The notes below the pieces were generated by a model. It searched no databases. It was given only the letters and a program-made list of their open reading frames with translations, and was not told the DNA's origin. This document shows, piece by piece, positions 31,485-39,728 of a DNA stretch of 64,000 nucleotides; positions within the stretch are counted from its first letter, which is position 1; each line of letters opens with the position of its first letter. This DNA is from Niallia sp. Man26. GTDB lineage: Bacteria > Bacillota > Bacilli > Bacillales > Cytobacillaceae. Both the position numbers and the translations under genes were made by a program. The stretch is taken from positions 3,549,001 to 3,613,000 of the forward strand of contig NZ_CP095743.1 in assembly GCF_022049065.2 (NCBI RefSeq), read 5' to 3'.

Positions 31485-31811
31485 TTATTCTACGTTTTCA
31501 GCATAGCGTTTATTAAGCTTTTCGCGGTGGGAATGGAAGATTTCTTCAAGAGAAATGTCATATTTGTTAGCAATAACAATAATATTGCCTAACACATCGC
31601 CAAGCTCCTCTGTCAATTCCTGTCTTTGCTGATCAACTGTTCCTTCCGCTTCGTCCGGTCTGTCTCTGCCAATTTCTAACGCCCGTATCGCTCTTGCAAC
31701 CTCGCCTGTTTCCTCTGCCAAAAAACCGATGCGGATGAAAATATCCAGCTCGGACCAGCCCCGTTTTTCATAATAAGCTTTAACCCATTCTTGAAATTCA
31801 TTTACATTCAC
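31485..31811 (-). CDS. MazG-like nucleotide pyrophosphohydrolase
   Basis: 108 residues from a GTG at 31811 with GGGAGGCGG upstream; the frame stays open 23 codons further without a site. The all-alpha MazG motifs are present: 'AEETGEVARAI' (ExxE) and 'TEELGDVLGNIIVIAN' (ExxD), which bind Mg2+. Such proteins hydrolyse dNTPs or NTPs to the monophosphate and clear damaged nucleotides. Single gene. Confidence 0.85.
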   Translation of the reverse strand: MNVNEFQEWVKAYYEKRGWSELDIFIRIGFLAEETGEVARAIRALEIGRDRPDEAEGTVDQQRQELTEELGDVLGNIIVIANKYDISLEEIFHSHREKLNKRYAENVE

Positions 31812-31975
31812 AAAAATCCGCCTCCCTTTTTTTACACTATAAATCTTATCAAAAAATCTTTGTGCAAATAAGACAGACACCTAAGTCATGGACACAAAGC
31901 CTTCACTATTAGGTTTAAATGACTAAGTTTTTCATTAGAGATATTTCATATAATAGGATTTAAAGGAGGATGTTT

Positions 31976-32011
31976 ATGAAAAGCTGCCGTTTTCTCGTGG
32001 TCTTGTTCTGA
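31976..32011 (+). CDS. Leader-like peptide MKSCRFLVVLF
   Basis: An 11-codon frame with a near-perfect AAAGGAGG nine bases from the ATG. Its TGA overlaps the ATG of the next gene (TGATG). The next gene lacks its own site, so its translation would depend on this peptide. Alternatively a one-base deletion split a single gene here. Confidence 0.45.
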   Translation: MKSCRFLVVLF

Positions 32012-32193
32012 TGAATAATATCACAGCAAGTCTTTTAGCCGGAATCACTATACTATTCATGAGCCTATCTGTGAAAAAACTCGAAAGAAAAAAGAACCAA
32101 TATACAAAGGCAAGGTTCTATTGGATACGCACAAGTCTTCTTGTTATTCCAAGTGTATTAATTATGGTCATTCTATATTATCTATCAAAATAA
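32011..32193 (+). CDS. Small membrane protein, 60 residues
   Basis: 60 residues with two hydrophobic helices (about 5-20 and 39-58) and a basic middle 'KKLERKKNQYTKARFYW'. It has no ribosome-binding site of its own; the start overlaps the stop of the 11-codon leader, which suggests translational coupling. I do not recognise the family. Confidence 0.5.
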   Translation: MNNITASLLAGITILFMSLSVKKLERKKNQYTKARFYWIRTSLLVIPSVLIMVILYYLSK

Positions 32194-32199
32194 GCCTTT

Positions 32200-32661
32200 C
32201 TAAATGGTTTTTGCCATTACATAAAATATCATATCTTCACCAGTAAACATATATGTTTTTCGGAAGCCAGCTCGTTCATAAAGAGTAATTGCCCGTTCAT
32301 TAAAGGCTGCGACAGTGAGGCGGACGGAGCTGCTGGTTGTTTTAAGCTGGTTCAAAATATAGCGGATAAAGCTCGCCCCCATTCCCTTTCCAGTCAGTTC
32401 AGGCTTCATTCCTAAGCCAATATCTAGACTATCCTCCACATAAACACCATAAAACAGCCCGAGGGGAACTTGCGCAGAAGTACCCGTACAGTAAAAACCA
32501 ATCAATGCCCCGCCGTCATCCAACACTGCAAAATAAGGCTCTTCAAGCAGTTCTTGCATCGACTCTTCCTTATTATGATCATTGTAAAAATCATATGGCG
32601 GTTCATACTTCCAGCTGAGGATTTCCTCTGCCCAGCTTTTTGTCATTATCGCTGTTTGCAT
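32200..32661 (-). CDS. GNAT-family N-acetyltransferase (RimJ/RimL-like)
   Basis: 153 residues. Acetyl-CoA loop in 'GMKPELTGKGMGASFIRYIL' with the GKGMG turn; 'VAAFNERAITLYERAGF' is the typical C-terminal strand-helix. Close in form to small acetyltransferases that modify ribosomal or other protein N-termini or small amines. Single gene with AAGGGTTAGGA before the ATG. Substrate unknown. Confidence 0.83.
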   Translation of the reverse strand: MQTAIMTKSWAEEILSWKYEPPYDFYNDHNKEESMQELLEEPYFAVLDDGGALIGFYCTGTSAQVPLGLFYGVYVEDSLDIGLGMKPELTGKGMGASFIRYILNQLKTTSSSVRLTVAAFNERAITLYERAGFRKTYMFTGEDMIFYVMAKTI

Positions 32662-32725
32662 GCTCCTAACCCTTTCTAACGTTTGTTCTTTAGTCTATCA
32701 TTATGGCGTTAAAAAGGACATCAGC

Positions 32726-33436
32726 TTACTCGTGATGTCCTTTAATAATACGCAGCATCGTGTTAGCATTTTTCTGAAACTCATAACCGACCTTCATTTC
32801 TTGTGCTTTATAACCTTTTGCTGTCAGTCTATCAATCAGCTCATCCATATGAGCATATCTATTGCCGTCAAGATCTGCTGTCGGAAAAATCCGCAATTCT
32901 TTGTTTGTCACTCTAAGCAGTTCATCGATTGCAGCAAAATGAAACTCCTTATCCAGTCTGTCTGCATACGTGAATAAAAAGTGGGCTGACAGCACGATAT
33001 CAAATTCCTCTTCTGCGAAGGGCAAAGTTGGCAGAGTGCACGGAATATACTTTTTAGGGTTACTAGCTCTGTCCTGGTAATAATCGTTAAGCGCTGCTTT
33101 TCGATGCTTTAGCAAGCTTGTGACATCATTAAAGTAGTTCCAGACAAAATGTTCCTTTACTTTTTCAAGAGCAGAGGCAGTATGCTTTATGTCTTCAAGA
33201 CCTTTTTCATACAACTCATCATTTCCATAGTAATAAGCTATGTCTGATGCTGTTATATCTAGATACTGCTTTGTCCCTTTTGCAGTAAAGGAACAGGCAC
33301 CTGCTGGACAATCTAGTATCCGCTTACCTTTTAATTCTTCTAAAGACAGTGAGAACATATCGATATATTCCTCATATGTCCTGCCGATAAAGATAATTCT
33401 TTCTAGTGAGAGCCCTTCCTTTTCTATTGTCCTCAC
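32726..33436 (-). CDS. Class I SAM-dependent methyltransferase-like protein
   Basis: 236 residues. Motif I is unusual (ILDCPAGACSF instead of DxGxGxG), with 'ASDIAYYYG' as the acidic strand and 'FDIVLSAHFLFTYADRL' as motif IV. This pattern occurs in a Bacillaceae methyltransferase group without known target. The GTG start at 33436 lies inside its own AGGAGTGAGG stretch, so the true start may be a few codons downstream, though no standard start codon fits better. Confidence 0.72.
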   Translation of the reverse strand: MRTIEKEGLSLERIIFIGRTYEEYIDMFSLSLEELKGKRILDCPAGACSFTAKGTKQYLDITASDIAYYYGNDELYEKGLEDIKHTASALEKVKEHFVWNYFNDVTSLLKHRKAALNDYYQDRASNPKKYIPCTLPTLPFAEEEFDIVLSAHFLFTYADRLDKEFHFAAIDELLRVTNKELRIFPTADLDGNRYAHMDELIDRLTAKGYKAQEMKVGYEFQKNANTMLRIIKGHHE

Positions 33437-33485
33437 TCCTTTTTTATTTTCCAGACATATCTATCTTTTTTATTCCAGTATAATT

Positions 33486-34367
33486 TTATGCCTTTGTTAA
33501 TAATGAATGCCTCTTGTTTTCCGGGTAAACAGTCTCCCCTACCGTCCTCACAAACAGCGCATCACCCTCTTTAGGCAAATGCCTTGTTGACAAACCAGTC
33601 AGGTTGTCTAGGGTAAAATGAAAGACCACTTCAGTCGTATCAGCCTTTGCGATTTGCGCTAGTAATTTCTCAAGAACAATGGAATGACTCGCCATCACTT
33701 CATATAGATGAAGTTTATTCCCTTCCATCTCGCAGATAACGATAACTTCCTCTTTTTCCAAATAATAGATATGCTCATGAAATACATTCAAGCAATAAAA
33801 CAGCAGAATCCCCCATGCCCCCTCTGTCGAAAATGCTTGAGACAACGGTTTTCTCCTGCGTGCCACAGACTCAATGAACCGAAGATCGTCTACACTTTTT
33901 CCATTGAGCTTACGAACAGTCACACCTTCTGTCTGTTTATGCTTGTACTCAAGAAAGAACTCTTGCTCTTCCACTTCTTTAAAACCGAATTTCGGATAAA
34001 AATCCAGCACTTCATTGTTAGCAAAAAGATATATTACATCTGTTTTCTCCTCATAATCTGCAAGGACTTTTTCTAATAAACTGCGAGATAATCCACATCC
34101 CCTGTAGTCTGGATGTGTCATAACTGTACCGATTTGCACAGCCTTCTTCTTCTGTCCTGCTATTAGTAAATCAATTAGATTAACAGAGACATTAGCAACA
34201 ATCTTTCCGTGATCATGAAAAGAATATGGAATATACCGGTCATTCCAGCAGTCTTTTTGATACCATTCCTCAAAACTTATCCCAAATACACTGCTAGCAA
34301 GCTCTGAAAAACTTTGCCGCAAAACGTCATCTTGTTTGTAATCTTTCACGAATTTCAACTTTTCCAT
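33486..34367 (-). CDS. GNAT-family acetyltransferase with C-terminal extension
   Basis: 293 residues. The N-terminal GNAT domain (about 1-150) has 'IGTVMTHPDYRGCGLSRSLLEKVL' (split), with the RGCGLS acetyl-CoA turn, and 'FYPKFGFKEV'. The other half (about 160-293) is a second alpha/beta region, as in Eis-like two-domain acetyltransferases. AAGGAGG lies before the ATG. Substrate unknown. Confidence 0.8.
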   Translation of the reverse strand: MEKLKFVKDYKQDDVLRQSFSELASSVFGISFEEWYQKDCWNDRYIPYSFHDHGKIVANVSVNLIDLLIAGQKKKAVQIGTVMTHPDYRGCGLSRSLLEKVLADYEEKTDVIYLFANNEVLDFYPKFGFKEVEEQEFFLEYKHKQTEGVTVRKLNGKSVDDLRFIESVARRRKPLSQAFSTEGAWGILLFYCLNVFHEHIYYLEKEEVIVICEMEGNKLHLYEVMASHSIVLEKLLAQIAKADTTEVVFHFTLDNLTGLSTRHLPKEGDALFVRTVGETVYPENKRHSLLTKA

Positions 34368-34538
34368 TTATATCCCTCCTTTACTTCTAAACTTACATAT
34401 CCATTATATGACTATATATGCAGAAAAAGTAATCTTTCGACGAAGATTACAACAGAGTAATAATTATTTTAAAATATTAATAGATTGGAAATTATCTTTG
34501 AGAATCATTAGAAAATCCCTTGAAAGGAGGAAGGGATA
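34368..34538. other. Gap without recognised gene
   Basis: AT-rich DNA between the divergent GNAT and the small frame before the DnaQ-BRCT gene. No clear promoter hexamers or dyads found. Confidence 0.3.
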
Positions 34539-34649
34539 CTGTTTATAAGACTAGGAGCCTCAGCTTGGAATAATTTGCTCTGTTTCTTGATTATCACTCT
34601 AGTGAATGTACATGTTATATTATTAATAAGAAGTATGTGCGAGGAGTGA
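34539..34649 (+). CDS. Possible hydrophobic peptide with non-ATG start
   Basis: A 36-codon frame opening at CTG (or ATA one codon earlier) eight bases after AGGAGG, running without a stop to a TGA inside the ribosome-binding site of the DnaQ-BRCT gene. The product is mostly one membrane helix ('LLCFLIITLVNVHVILLI'). CTG and ATA starts are rare, so this may be a damaged gene or chance. Confidence 0.25.
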   Translation: MFIRLGASAWNNLLCFLIITLVNVHVILLIRSMCEE

Positions 34650-34653
34650 TAAC

Positions 34654-35613
34654 ATGGATTTTATTGCGATAGATTTTGAGATTGCGAATGAAGAGATGGA
34701 CAGTGCCTGTTCGGTCGGACTTGCTTATGTGGAAAACAATCGGGTTGTAAAGACAGACTATTATCTCATTAAACCGCCCGTGTTAAAGTTCAATGAGAGA
34801 TTTATTCGAGTTCACGGCATTACTGCAGAGGATGTTATGGAGCAGCCAGCATTTGATCAAGTATGGAAGCAGCTTGAGTCTGAGCTGACAGGTCAGCTGC
34901 TTGTTGCTCATAATGCTCAGTTTGATATGAGTGTTTTGCACAGCTGTCTGGCAAGATACAATCTTAAAGCACCGCAGCTGCGCTTTGCTGACAGTATATC
35001 CATCAGTACGGCTGCCTGCAGGGGAGAAGGTGTGAGACAATCTTTAAAAGCACGCACCGCCCGCTTTGGTGTAATGTTAGAAAACCATCATCATGCAGGA
35101 GCGGATGCGATTGCCTGTGCAGAGTTAGTAATTGCCTGCGTGAAAGCGATGGATGAACGTGATCTTGATGCTTATTTAACGACAAATCGACGAATTTCAG
35201 TAAAGCCATTTTCAGCATTAAAGCCGCAAATATCCTTCAGCAAAAAAAGAACGGCTCCAAAACCTGTTAAGAAATTTAATTCTGTAGCAATTTCCGAAAT
35301 TGCAGCAACAACGGAAACCTTTGACGAGACACATGCACTGTTCGGCAAAAACGTCGTCTTCACAGGGGACTTAGCAACACTAGACAGGAAAGAAGCAATG
35401 CAGAAGGTCGTTGACGCAGGCGGACTTGTCAAAAGCGGTGTGAGCGGAAAAACAAACTTCCTTGTTGTCGGCGTTCAAGATAAACAGCTTGTCGGTGCCT
35501 CAGGCATCAGCACAAAAGAAAAGAAAGCTTTTGAGCTGCAAGAAAAGGGGCAGGATATCCAGATTGTTAACGAAGAGCAATTCTTGCGCCTGATTGATGG
35601 AAAGAACGGATAG
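34654..35613 (+). CDS. DnaQ-like 3'-5' exonuclease with C-terminal BRCT domain
   Basis: 319 residues. The DEDDh exonuclease domain (about 1-165) shows 'AIDFEIAN' (Asp and Glu), 'VAHNAQFDMSVL' (Asp) and 'HHAGADAIACA' (His and Asp). After a basic linker a BRCT domain follows (about 228-318: 'GKNVVFTGDLATLDRKEA', 'GGLVKSGVSGKTNFLVVG'). This mimics the DNA polymerase III epsilon fold joined to the BRCT type of DNA ligase, so a DNA-end or repair role is likely. GAGGAG precedes the ATG. A terminator follows. Confidence 0.9.
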   Translation: MDFIAIDFEIANEEMDSACSVGLAYVENNRVVKTDYYLIKPPVLKFNERFIRVHGITAEDVMEQPAFDQVWKQLESELTGQLLVAHNAQFDMSVLHSCLARYNLKAPQLRFADSISISTAACRGEGVRQSLKARTARFGVMLENHHHAGADAIACAELVIACVKAMDERDLDAYLTTNRRISVKPFSALKPQISFSKKRTAPKPVKKFNSVAISEIAATTETFDETHALFGKNVVFTGDLATLDRKEAMQKVVDAGGLVKSGVSGKTNFLVVGVQDKQLVGASGISTKEKKAFELQEKGQDIQIVNEEQFLRLIDGKNG

Positions 35614-35623
35614 TCATAAACCG

Positions 35624-35650
35624 AAGCCATGCTAATTGCATGGCTTTTTC
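35624..35650 (+). terminator. Intrinsic terminator of the DnaQ-BRCT gene
   Basis: AAGCCATGC, loop TAATT, GCATGGCTT and then TTTC. Confidence 0.8.
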
Positions 35651-35746
35651 ATATAGTTTTTTTCTTTTCTACTAATCTTTTTTCACTTTCTATGCATAAG
35701 AGTTTGCTAGTTTGGGAAGAATGCTAGTATAAAGGAGGAATTAACG

Positions 35747-35872
35747 ATGAAGAAAATGACGAAAATGAATGTAACGGATTTTATTACAGAGGAAAAATTT
35801 GAGCTTCACTCCTACCTAACCTATTTATTTACACATACACAAACAGATAACTCTGAAGAAGCAGCTGTTTAA
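35747..35872 (+). CDS. Small acidic protein, 41 residues
   Basis: ATG with AAAGGAGG at ideal spacing. The product starts with a basic stretch (MKKMTKMN) and ends acidic (DNSEEAAV), with 'DFITEEKFELHSYLTYLF' between. No signal sequence or known motif. Its strong ribosome-binding site argues for a real gene. Function unknown. Confidence 0.5.
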   Translation: MKKMTKMNVTDFITEEKFELHSYLTYLFTHTQTDNSEEAAV

Positions 35873-35915
35873 TTTAATTTTGCTATCATACATTTTTAAG
35901 AAAAGCTGTTCAAAC

Positions 35916-35946
35916 AAAAAAAGACGGATTGCTCCGCCTTTTTTCG
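35916..35946 (-). terminator. Intrinsic terminator of the second PTS operon
   Basis: Minus strand: AAGGCGGA, loop GCAA, TCCGTCTT (one G-U pair) and then a run of T. Confidence 0.7.
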
Positions 35947-35957
35947 GTTTATATTTT

Positions 35958-37286
35958 TTAAGCTTCTACTTTGTTGAAGAACTGCGGTAAATGCTCTTTA
36001 TGTGCTTCAAGCATTTCGTCGATTATTTCTTTCGCAACTGTGTCAGATGGTGATAACGGATTGATTGTCAAAGCTAGAATAGCTTTGTCATAGTCTCCTG
36101 TTACTGCTGCTTCTGCTGCAACTCTTTCAAAGGATTTGATCTGTTGAACAAGTCCTCTTACTGCTACTGGAAGCTCACCCATCACGATTGGTTTTGGGCC
36201 GTCCTTTGTAATGATGCTGGACACTTCGACAGCTGAGTCATTCGGGATGCCGGCAATTGCACCATTATTGATTGTGTTAACAGGCTGGATGTCGCGTTTG
36301 TCATTGTAAATGGAATTGATTAAACGGACTGCAGCATCAGAGTAGTATGCTCCTCCGCGTTTTTCCAATTGCGGCGGCTTGATTGCTAGATTTGGATCTT
36401 TGTAGAGTTCGAACAATTCTTTTTCAAGTTTTTGTACAACTTCAGCACGAGTTCCCTCGTTTTTCGAATTCTTCTGATCCTTCGCGATCATTTCGCTCGT
36501 TTTATAGTAGTACATATGGTAAGGGCATGTTAGTACATTCAATGCTTTGATAAATTCAGGCTCCCAGCCAAGACCTTCAATATTTTTTACGAATGAGCTA
36601 TTGTTTGGATCTGTCAGCAGGTTGATAACCTTATCCTTTACGCTTTCTCCGTCTACATAAACATCAAGGCCGTAAACCATATGGTTCAATCCCGCGAAGT
36701 CGATGCGAACTCTAGAATGATCAACCTCTAGAAGCTTCGCGATACCCATTTCCATGCCGATTGGAACATTGCACAAGCCTACTATTTTTTTGATGTTAGA
36801 ATAGCGAAGCACTGCTTCTGTTACCATGCCGGCAGGGTTTGTGAAGTTAATCAGCCATGCATTAGGGCAAAGCTCCTCCATATCCTTACAAATATCCAAA
36901 ATAACAGGAATAGTGCGCAAGCCTTTGAACAAACCGCCAGGTCCGTTTGTTTCTTGTCCTAGCACGCCGTATTTCAACGGAATTCTTTCATCCTTCGCAC
37001 GGGCATCAAGGAGGCCGACACGGAATTGTGTTGTAACAAAGTCTGCATCTTTAAGTGCAGCTCTGCGGTCAAGTGTTAAATGAACTTGAATTGGCAAGCC
37101 AGCTTTTTCAATCATGCGTTTTGCTAGATTTCCAACGATTTCAAGCTTTTCCTTCCCTGCTTCAATATCAACAAGCCATAATTCTCTGATCGGCAATTCG
37201 TCATATCTTTTAATAAAACCTTCTACTAATTCTGGTGTATAGCTTGATCCTCCGCCAATTGTGGCAATTTTAATTCCGTTTGTCAT
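35958..37286 (-). CDS. 6-phospho-beta-glucosidase, GH4 (LicH/CelF-like)
   Basis: 442 residues, the usual GH4 length. The N-terminal NAD site 'IGGGSSYTPELVEG', 'NFTNPAGMVTEAVLRY' and the metal-binding Cys and His regions 'GLCNVPIGMEMG' and 'GLNHMVYGLDV' are all present. It hydrolyses 6-phospho-beta-glucosides with NAD+ and a divalent metal through an oxidation-elimination route. Its ATG overlaps the IIA stop by four bases. It is the last gene of the operon and may also serve the first PTS at 5-7 kb, which has no hydrolase. Confidence 0.92.
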   Translation of the reverse strand: MTNGIKIATIGGGSSYTPELVEGFIKRYDELPIRELWLVDIEAGKEKLEIVGNLAKRMIEKAGLPIQVHLTLDRRAALKDADFVTTQFRVGLLDARAKDERIPLKYGVLGQETNGPGGLFKGLRTIPVILDICKDMEELCPNAWLINFTNPAGMVTEAVLRYSNIKKIVGLCNVPIGMEMGIAKLLEVDHSRVRIDFAGLNHMVYGLDVYVDGESVKDKVINLLTDPNNSSFVKNIEGLGWEPEFIKALNVLTCPYHMYYYKTSEMIAKDQKNSKNEGTRAEVVQKLEKELFELYKDPNLAIKPPQLEKRGGAYYSDAAVRLINSIYNDKRDIQPVNTINNGAIAGIPNDSAVEVSSIITKDGPKPIVMGELPVAVRGLVQQIKSFERVAAEAAVTGDYDKAILALTINPLSPSDTVAKEIIDEMLEAHKEHLPQFFNKVEA

Positions 37287-37612
37287 TTTTGGACACCTCC
37301 AGGAGTTTTAACAAGTTCATATAAATCAATAATTTCTTGTGCTAAATCCTTAAGCGTAATGGCATTCATTAAATGATCCTGTGCATGCACCATCAGCAAG
37401 GAAACCTCAATTTTGTTCCCTCTTACTTCATTTTGGATGAGGGATGTCTGGATATGGTGGGCATCATTCAATGCTTCAGCAGCTTCCTCCATCTTTTGTT
37501 TCGCAAGCTCGAAGTTTCCTTCTTTAGCAGCAGCAATTGCTTCCATTGCACAGCTTTTTCCATTTCCTCCGTGGAGAATAATCTGGAATACTGTTTCTTC
37601 CATATTAGCCAT
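37283..37612 (-). CDS. PTS cellobiose-family EIIA component, second operon
   Basis: 109 residues, trimeric IIA type. The phosphorylated His76 lies in LLMVHAQDHLM. It is paralogous to the IIA at 5 kb. It lies after IIC with a 105-base gap that holds a cre-like sequence in a hairpin, and overlaps the GH4 gene by four bases, so the two are translationally coupled. GAGG stands upstream of the ATG. Confidence 0.9.
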   Translation of the reverse strand: MANMEETVFQIILHGGNGKSCAMEAIAAAKEGNFELAKQKMEEAAEALNDAHHIQTSLIQNEVRGNKIEVSLLMVHAQDHLMNAITLKDLAQEIIDLYELVKTPGGVQK

Positions 37613-37660
37613 TTTATAATCAGCCTCTCTATTTTAGAATGTAAAAATTGTTAAGTATAA

Positions 37661-37699
37661 GCGCAAGTATTTTTAAAGCGTTTTCAAAAACACTTGCGC
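37661..37699. promoter_or_regulatory. Intercistronic stem-loop with embedded cre-like site
   Basis: GCGCAAGT (37661-37668) and ACTTGCGC (37692-37699) form a perfect eight-base stem extended by TTTTT/AAAAA after one mismatch. The loop carries TTAAAGCGTTTTCA, which matches the cre consensus at 13 of 14 positions. It lies between IIC and IIA. It could be a transcript stabiliser or processing site, or a place where CcpA blocks elongation. Confidence 0.55.
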
Positions 37700-37717
37700 A
37701 CTAAGTTGTTATAGTTA

Positions 37718-39046
37718 TTAGCTTACCTTTGTGAATTCTGTGCCTTTTTCTTCTGCTAGTTTTTGTTTATCCCAAGTTCGGAAGAATGGGAAGTAAAGTA
37801 CAAATGCGATTCCAATGTTGACAAGCTGCATCACTGCACCGGAAAGCTTTCCGCCTGTTGCCAAGTATCCACCGATTAGTGGCGGAGTAGTCCAAGGAAT
37901 TGCAATTCCTGCTGGTTTTGCCACAAAGCCAAGTTTCATTGCATAATATGTCACTGTGATTGTTACAATTGGTGTTAAGAAGAACGGGATGATTAGTAAT
38001 GGGTTCATTACGACTGGTGTACCAAAAATAACTGGTTCGTTAATCATAAATGCTCCCGGACCGATTGATAATCTGCCCAAATCCTTCATTTGTCTGCTTC
38101 GTGCAAACAATACCATCATTAGTACGAATGCGAATGTTGCACCAGAACCACCGATGTTGATAAATACTTCAAAGAACTGAGCTGTAAAGATCTCTGGAAG
38201 TTCTTTTCCTGCTTGGAAAGCAGCTTTGTTAGCATCTGTGTTAGATAGCCAGATTGGGTTCATAACTCCCCCAACGATATTTGTACCATGAAGACCGGCA
38301 GACCATAGAAGCATTACTAATCCGTAAGCGATAATGGAACCGATTAATGATCCACCTAATAGGCCAAGCGGTTTGCCAAGAACTAATGTTACAATATCAT
38401 GTATGCTGTTAATACCGAAATATTCTACAATTAAACGAATTACCCAAATGATAGCGATTACAATGAAGCCCGGAATTAAAGCAACAAATGATTTGCTGAC
38501 TGCTGGTGGAACACCATCCGGCATTTTAATTACCATGTTTTTATTAATGATGAAACGATAAACTTCTGTTGAGAATAATGCGATTAAGATTGCTACGAAT
38601 AGACCTTTGCTTCCCATTAATGCAACTGGGATAGCGCCGCCTACTGCTACAGCTTCTGTTGCACCTTCTGCAAGGAAAGGAACATTAAATGGTGTTGCCA
38701 ACAGGAAAGCACATAGTGAGATAACCCCTGCTGTAATAGCATCTAATGAGTATCTTTCAGCCAATCTGTACGCAATACCGAATGCTGCGATTAGACCCAT
38801 CATATTGAATGTTGCATCAACTGGATAAGAAATCTTTGTCAGCCATGCATCGCCAAATGTTCTTGCCATGAAGTCTGCGTAGCCTGGAATTGGCAGATAA
38901 CCTAGAATCAAGAATACTGAACCGATAATAATCATCGGCATTGCCAATATGATACCGTCTTTTAATGCGCCTAAGTGCCTTTGAGCAGCCAATTTGGCTG
39001 CAAAAGGCATAAATTTTTCTTCTAAGAAGGCTAAGAACTTATTCAT
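37718..39046 (-). CDS. PTS cellobiose-family EIIC component, second operon
   Basis: 442 residues from the ATG at 39046 with AAGGTG upstream (a GTG inside that site is in frame nine bases earlier). About ten membrane helices and the family motifs 'MINEPVIFGTPVVMNP' and 'IPWTTPPLIGGY'. Paralogous to the IIC at 5.3 kb. Together with IIB and IIA it imports and phosphorylates a beta-glucoside, which the GH4 enzyme of the same operon then cleaves. Cellobiose or a related beta-glucan fragment is likely. Confidence 0.9.
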   Translation of the reverse strand: MNKFLAFLEEKFMPFAAKLAAQRHLGALKDGIILAMPMIIIGSVFLILGYLPIPGYADFMARTFGDAWLTKISYPVDATFNMMGLIAAFGIAYRLAERYSLDAITAGVISLCAFLLATPFNVPFLAEGATEAVAVGGAIPVALMGSKGLFVAILIALFSTEVYRFIINKNMVIKMPDGVPPAVSKSFVALIPGFIVIAIIWVIRLIVEYFGINSIHDIVTLVLGKPLGLLGGSLIGSIIAYGLVMLLWSAGLHGTNIVGGVMNPIWLSNTDANKAAFQAGKELPEIFTAQFFEVFINIGGSGATFAFVLMMVLFARSRQMKDLGRLSIGPGAFMINEPVIFGTPVVMNPLLIIPFFLTPIVTITVTYYAMKLGFVAKPAGIAIPWTTPPLIGGYLATGGKLSGAVMQLVNIGIAFVLYFPFFRTWDKQKLAEEKGTEFTKVS

Positions 39047-39066
39047 ATTTATCACCTTATCCTATT

Positions 39067-39372
39067 TTAGTTGTTAACTAGGTTGATAGCTGATTTTAGT
39101 ACTTCTGCTCCGTTGCAAGTTCCATAATGCATCATATTGATAGAATCTACTGGAATTCCCTTTTCTGCGCCAAGCTTTTTCATTTGCGGAAGCAAATAGC
39201 GAACTTGTGGTCCAAGCAATAGGACATCTGCGTTATCGATATGGCTTTTTACTGCATCTGCGCTTTCTGCCCAGATTTTGCACTCAATACCTTGTTCTTT
39301 TGCAGCAGCTTCCATTTTTGTTACCAATAGACTTGTAGACATCCCTGCAGCACAGCATAGTAGAATATTCAT
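39067..39372 (-). CDS. PTS cellobiose-family EIIB component, second operon
   Basis: 101 residues from the ATG at 39372, which has AGGAGG at good spacing; the frame is open 24 codons further through the promoter region but that part is not expected to be translated. '[17 protein letters not shown]' gives the P-loop, with Cys7 as the phosphorylated residue. First gene of the operon IIB-IIC-IIA-GH4. Confidence 0.9.
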   Translation of the reverse strand: MNILLCCAAGMSTSLLVTKMEAAAKEQGIECKIWAESADAVKSHIDNADVLLLGPQVRYLLPQMKKLGAEKGIPVDSINMMHYGTCNGAEVLKSAINLVNN

Positions 39373-39420
39373 AATATAATTCCTCCTAGAAATTAAAATT
39401 GTATAATAAAAGAGTTTTTT

Positions 39421-39493
39421 GGAATGCTTCCTAGCATATACCATTGTTTCATTTAAGTTTGTTTTTGTTTGCCGTATATGCTTTTTGCATTCC
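39421..39493. promoter_or_regulatory. Nested inverted repeats upstream of the second PTS operon
   Basis: GGAATGC-N5-AGCATATAC (39421-39441) is repeated in inverted form as GTATATGCT-N4-GCATTCC (39474-39493). Each copy is itself an imperfect dyad (AATGC/GCAT). The pair lies just upstream of a TTATAC-type -10 (39401-39408) that lacks a good -35, as in activator-dependent promoters. Confidence 0.5.
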
Positions 39494-39528
39494 GTGTTGC
39501 TGTATTACCTTATGTCCTTATCTTAATG

Positions 39529-39542
39529 TAAAAGCGCTTACA
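39529..39542. promoter_or_regulatory. cre-like site before the second PTS operon
   Basis: TAAAAGCGCTTACA matches the cre consensus at 13 of 14 positions; the wider TGTAAAAGCGCTTACA is nearly palindromic. It lies about 160 bases upstream of the IIB start. Confidence 0.6.
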
Positions 39543-39728
39543 TGAACACATAATGTTTTTCCTTTGCCTAACGGAAATGATTGTGTCTCTTTGGAAAAAG
39601 TCTGTACCAAACTTGCAGTTTTTTGTCGGATGTTTTCAAATTATGTAAATTTCCTTATAAAAACACTTAATTTTTCCAAATTAATTTGTTAAAATAAGTA
39701 CAAAGATTGATACCTAGGAGTAATCATT

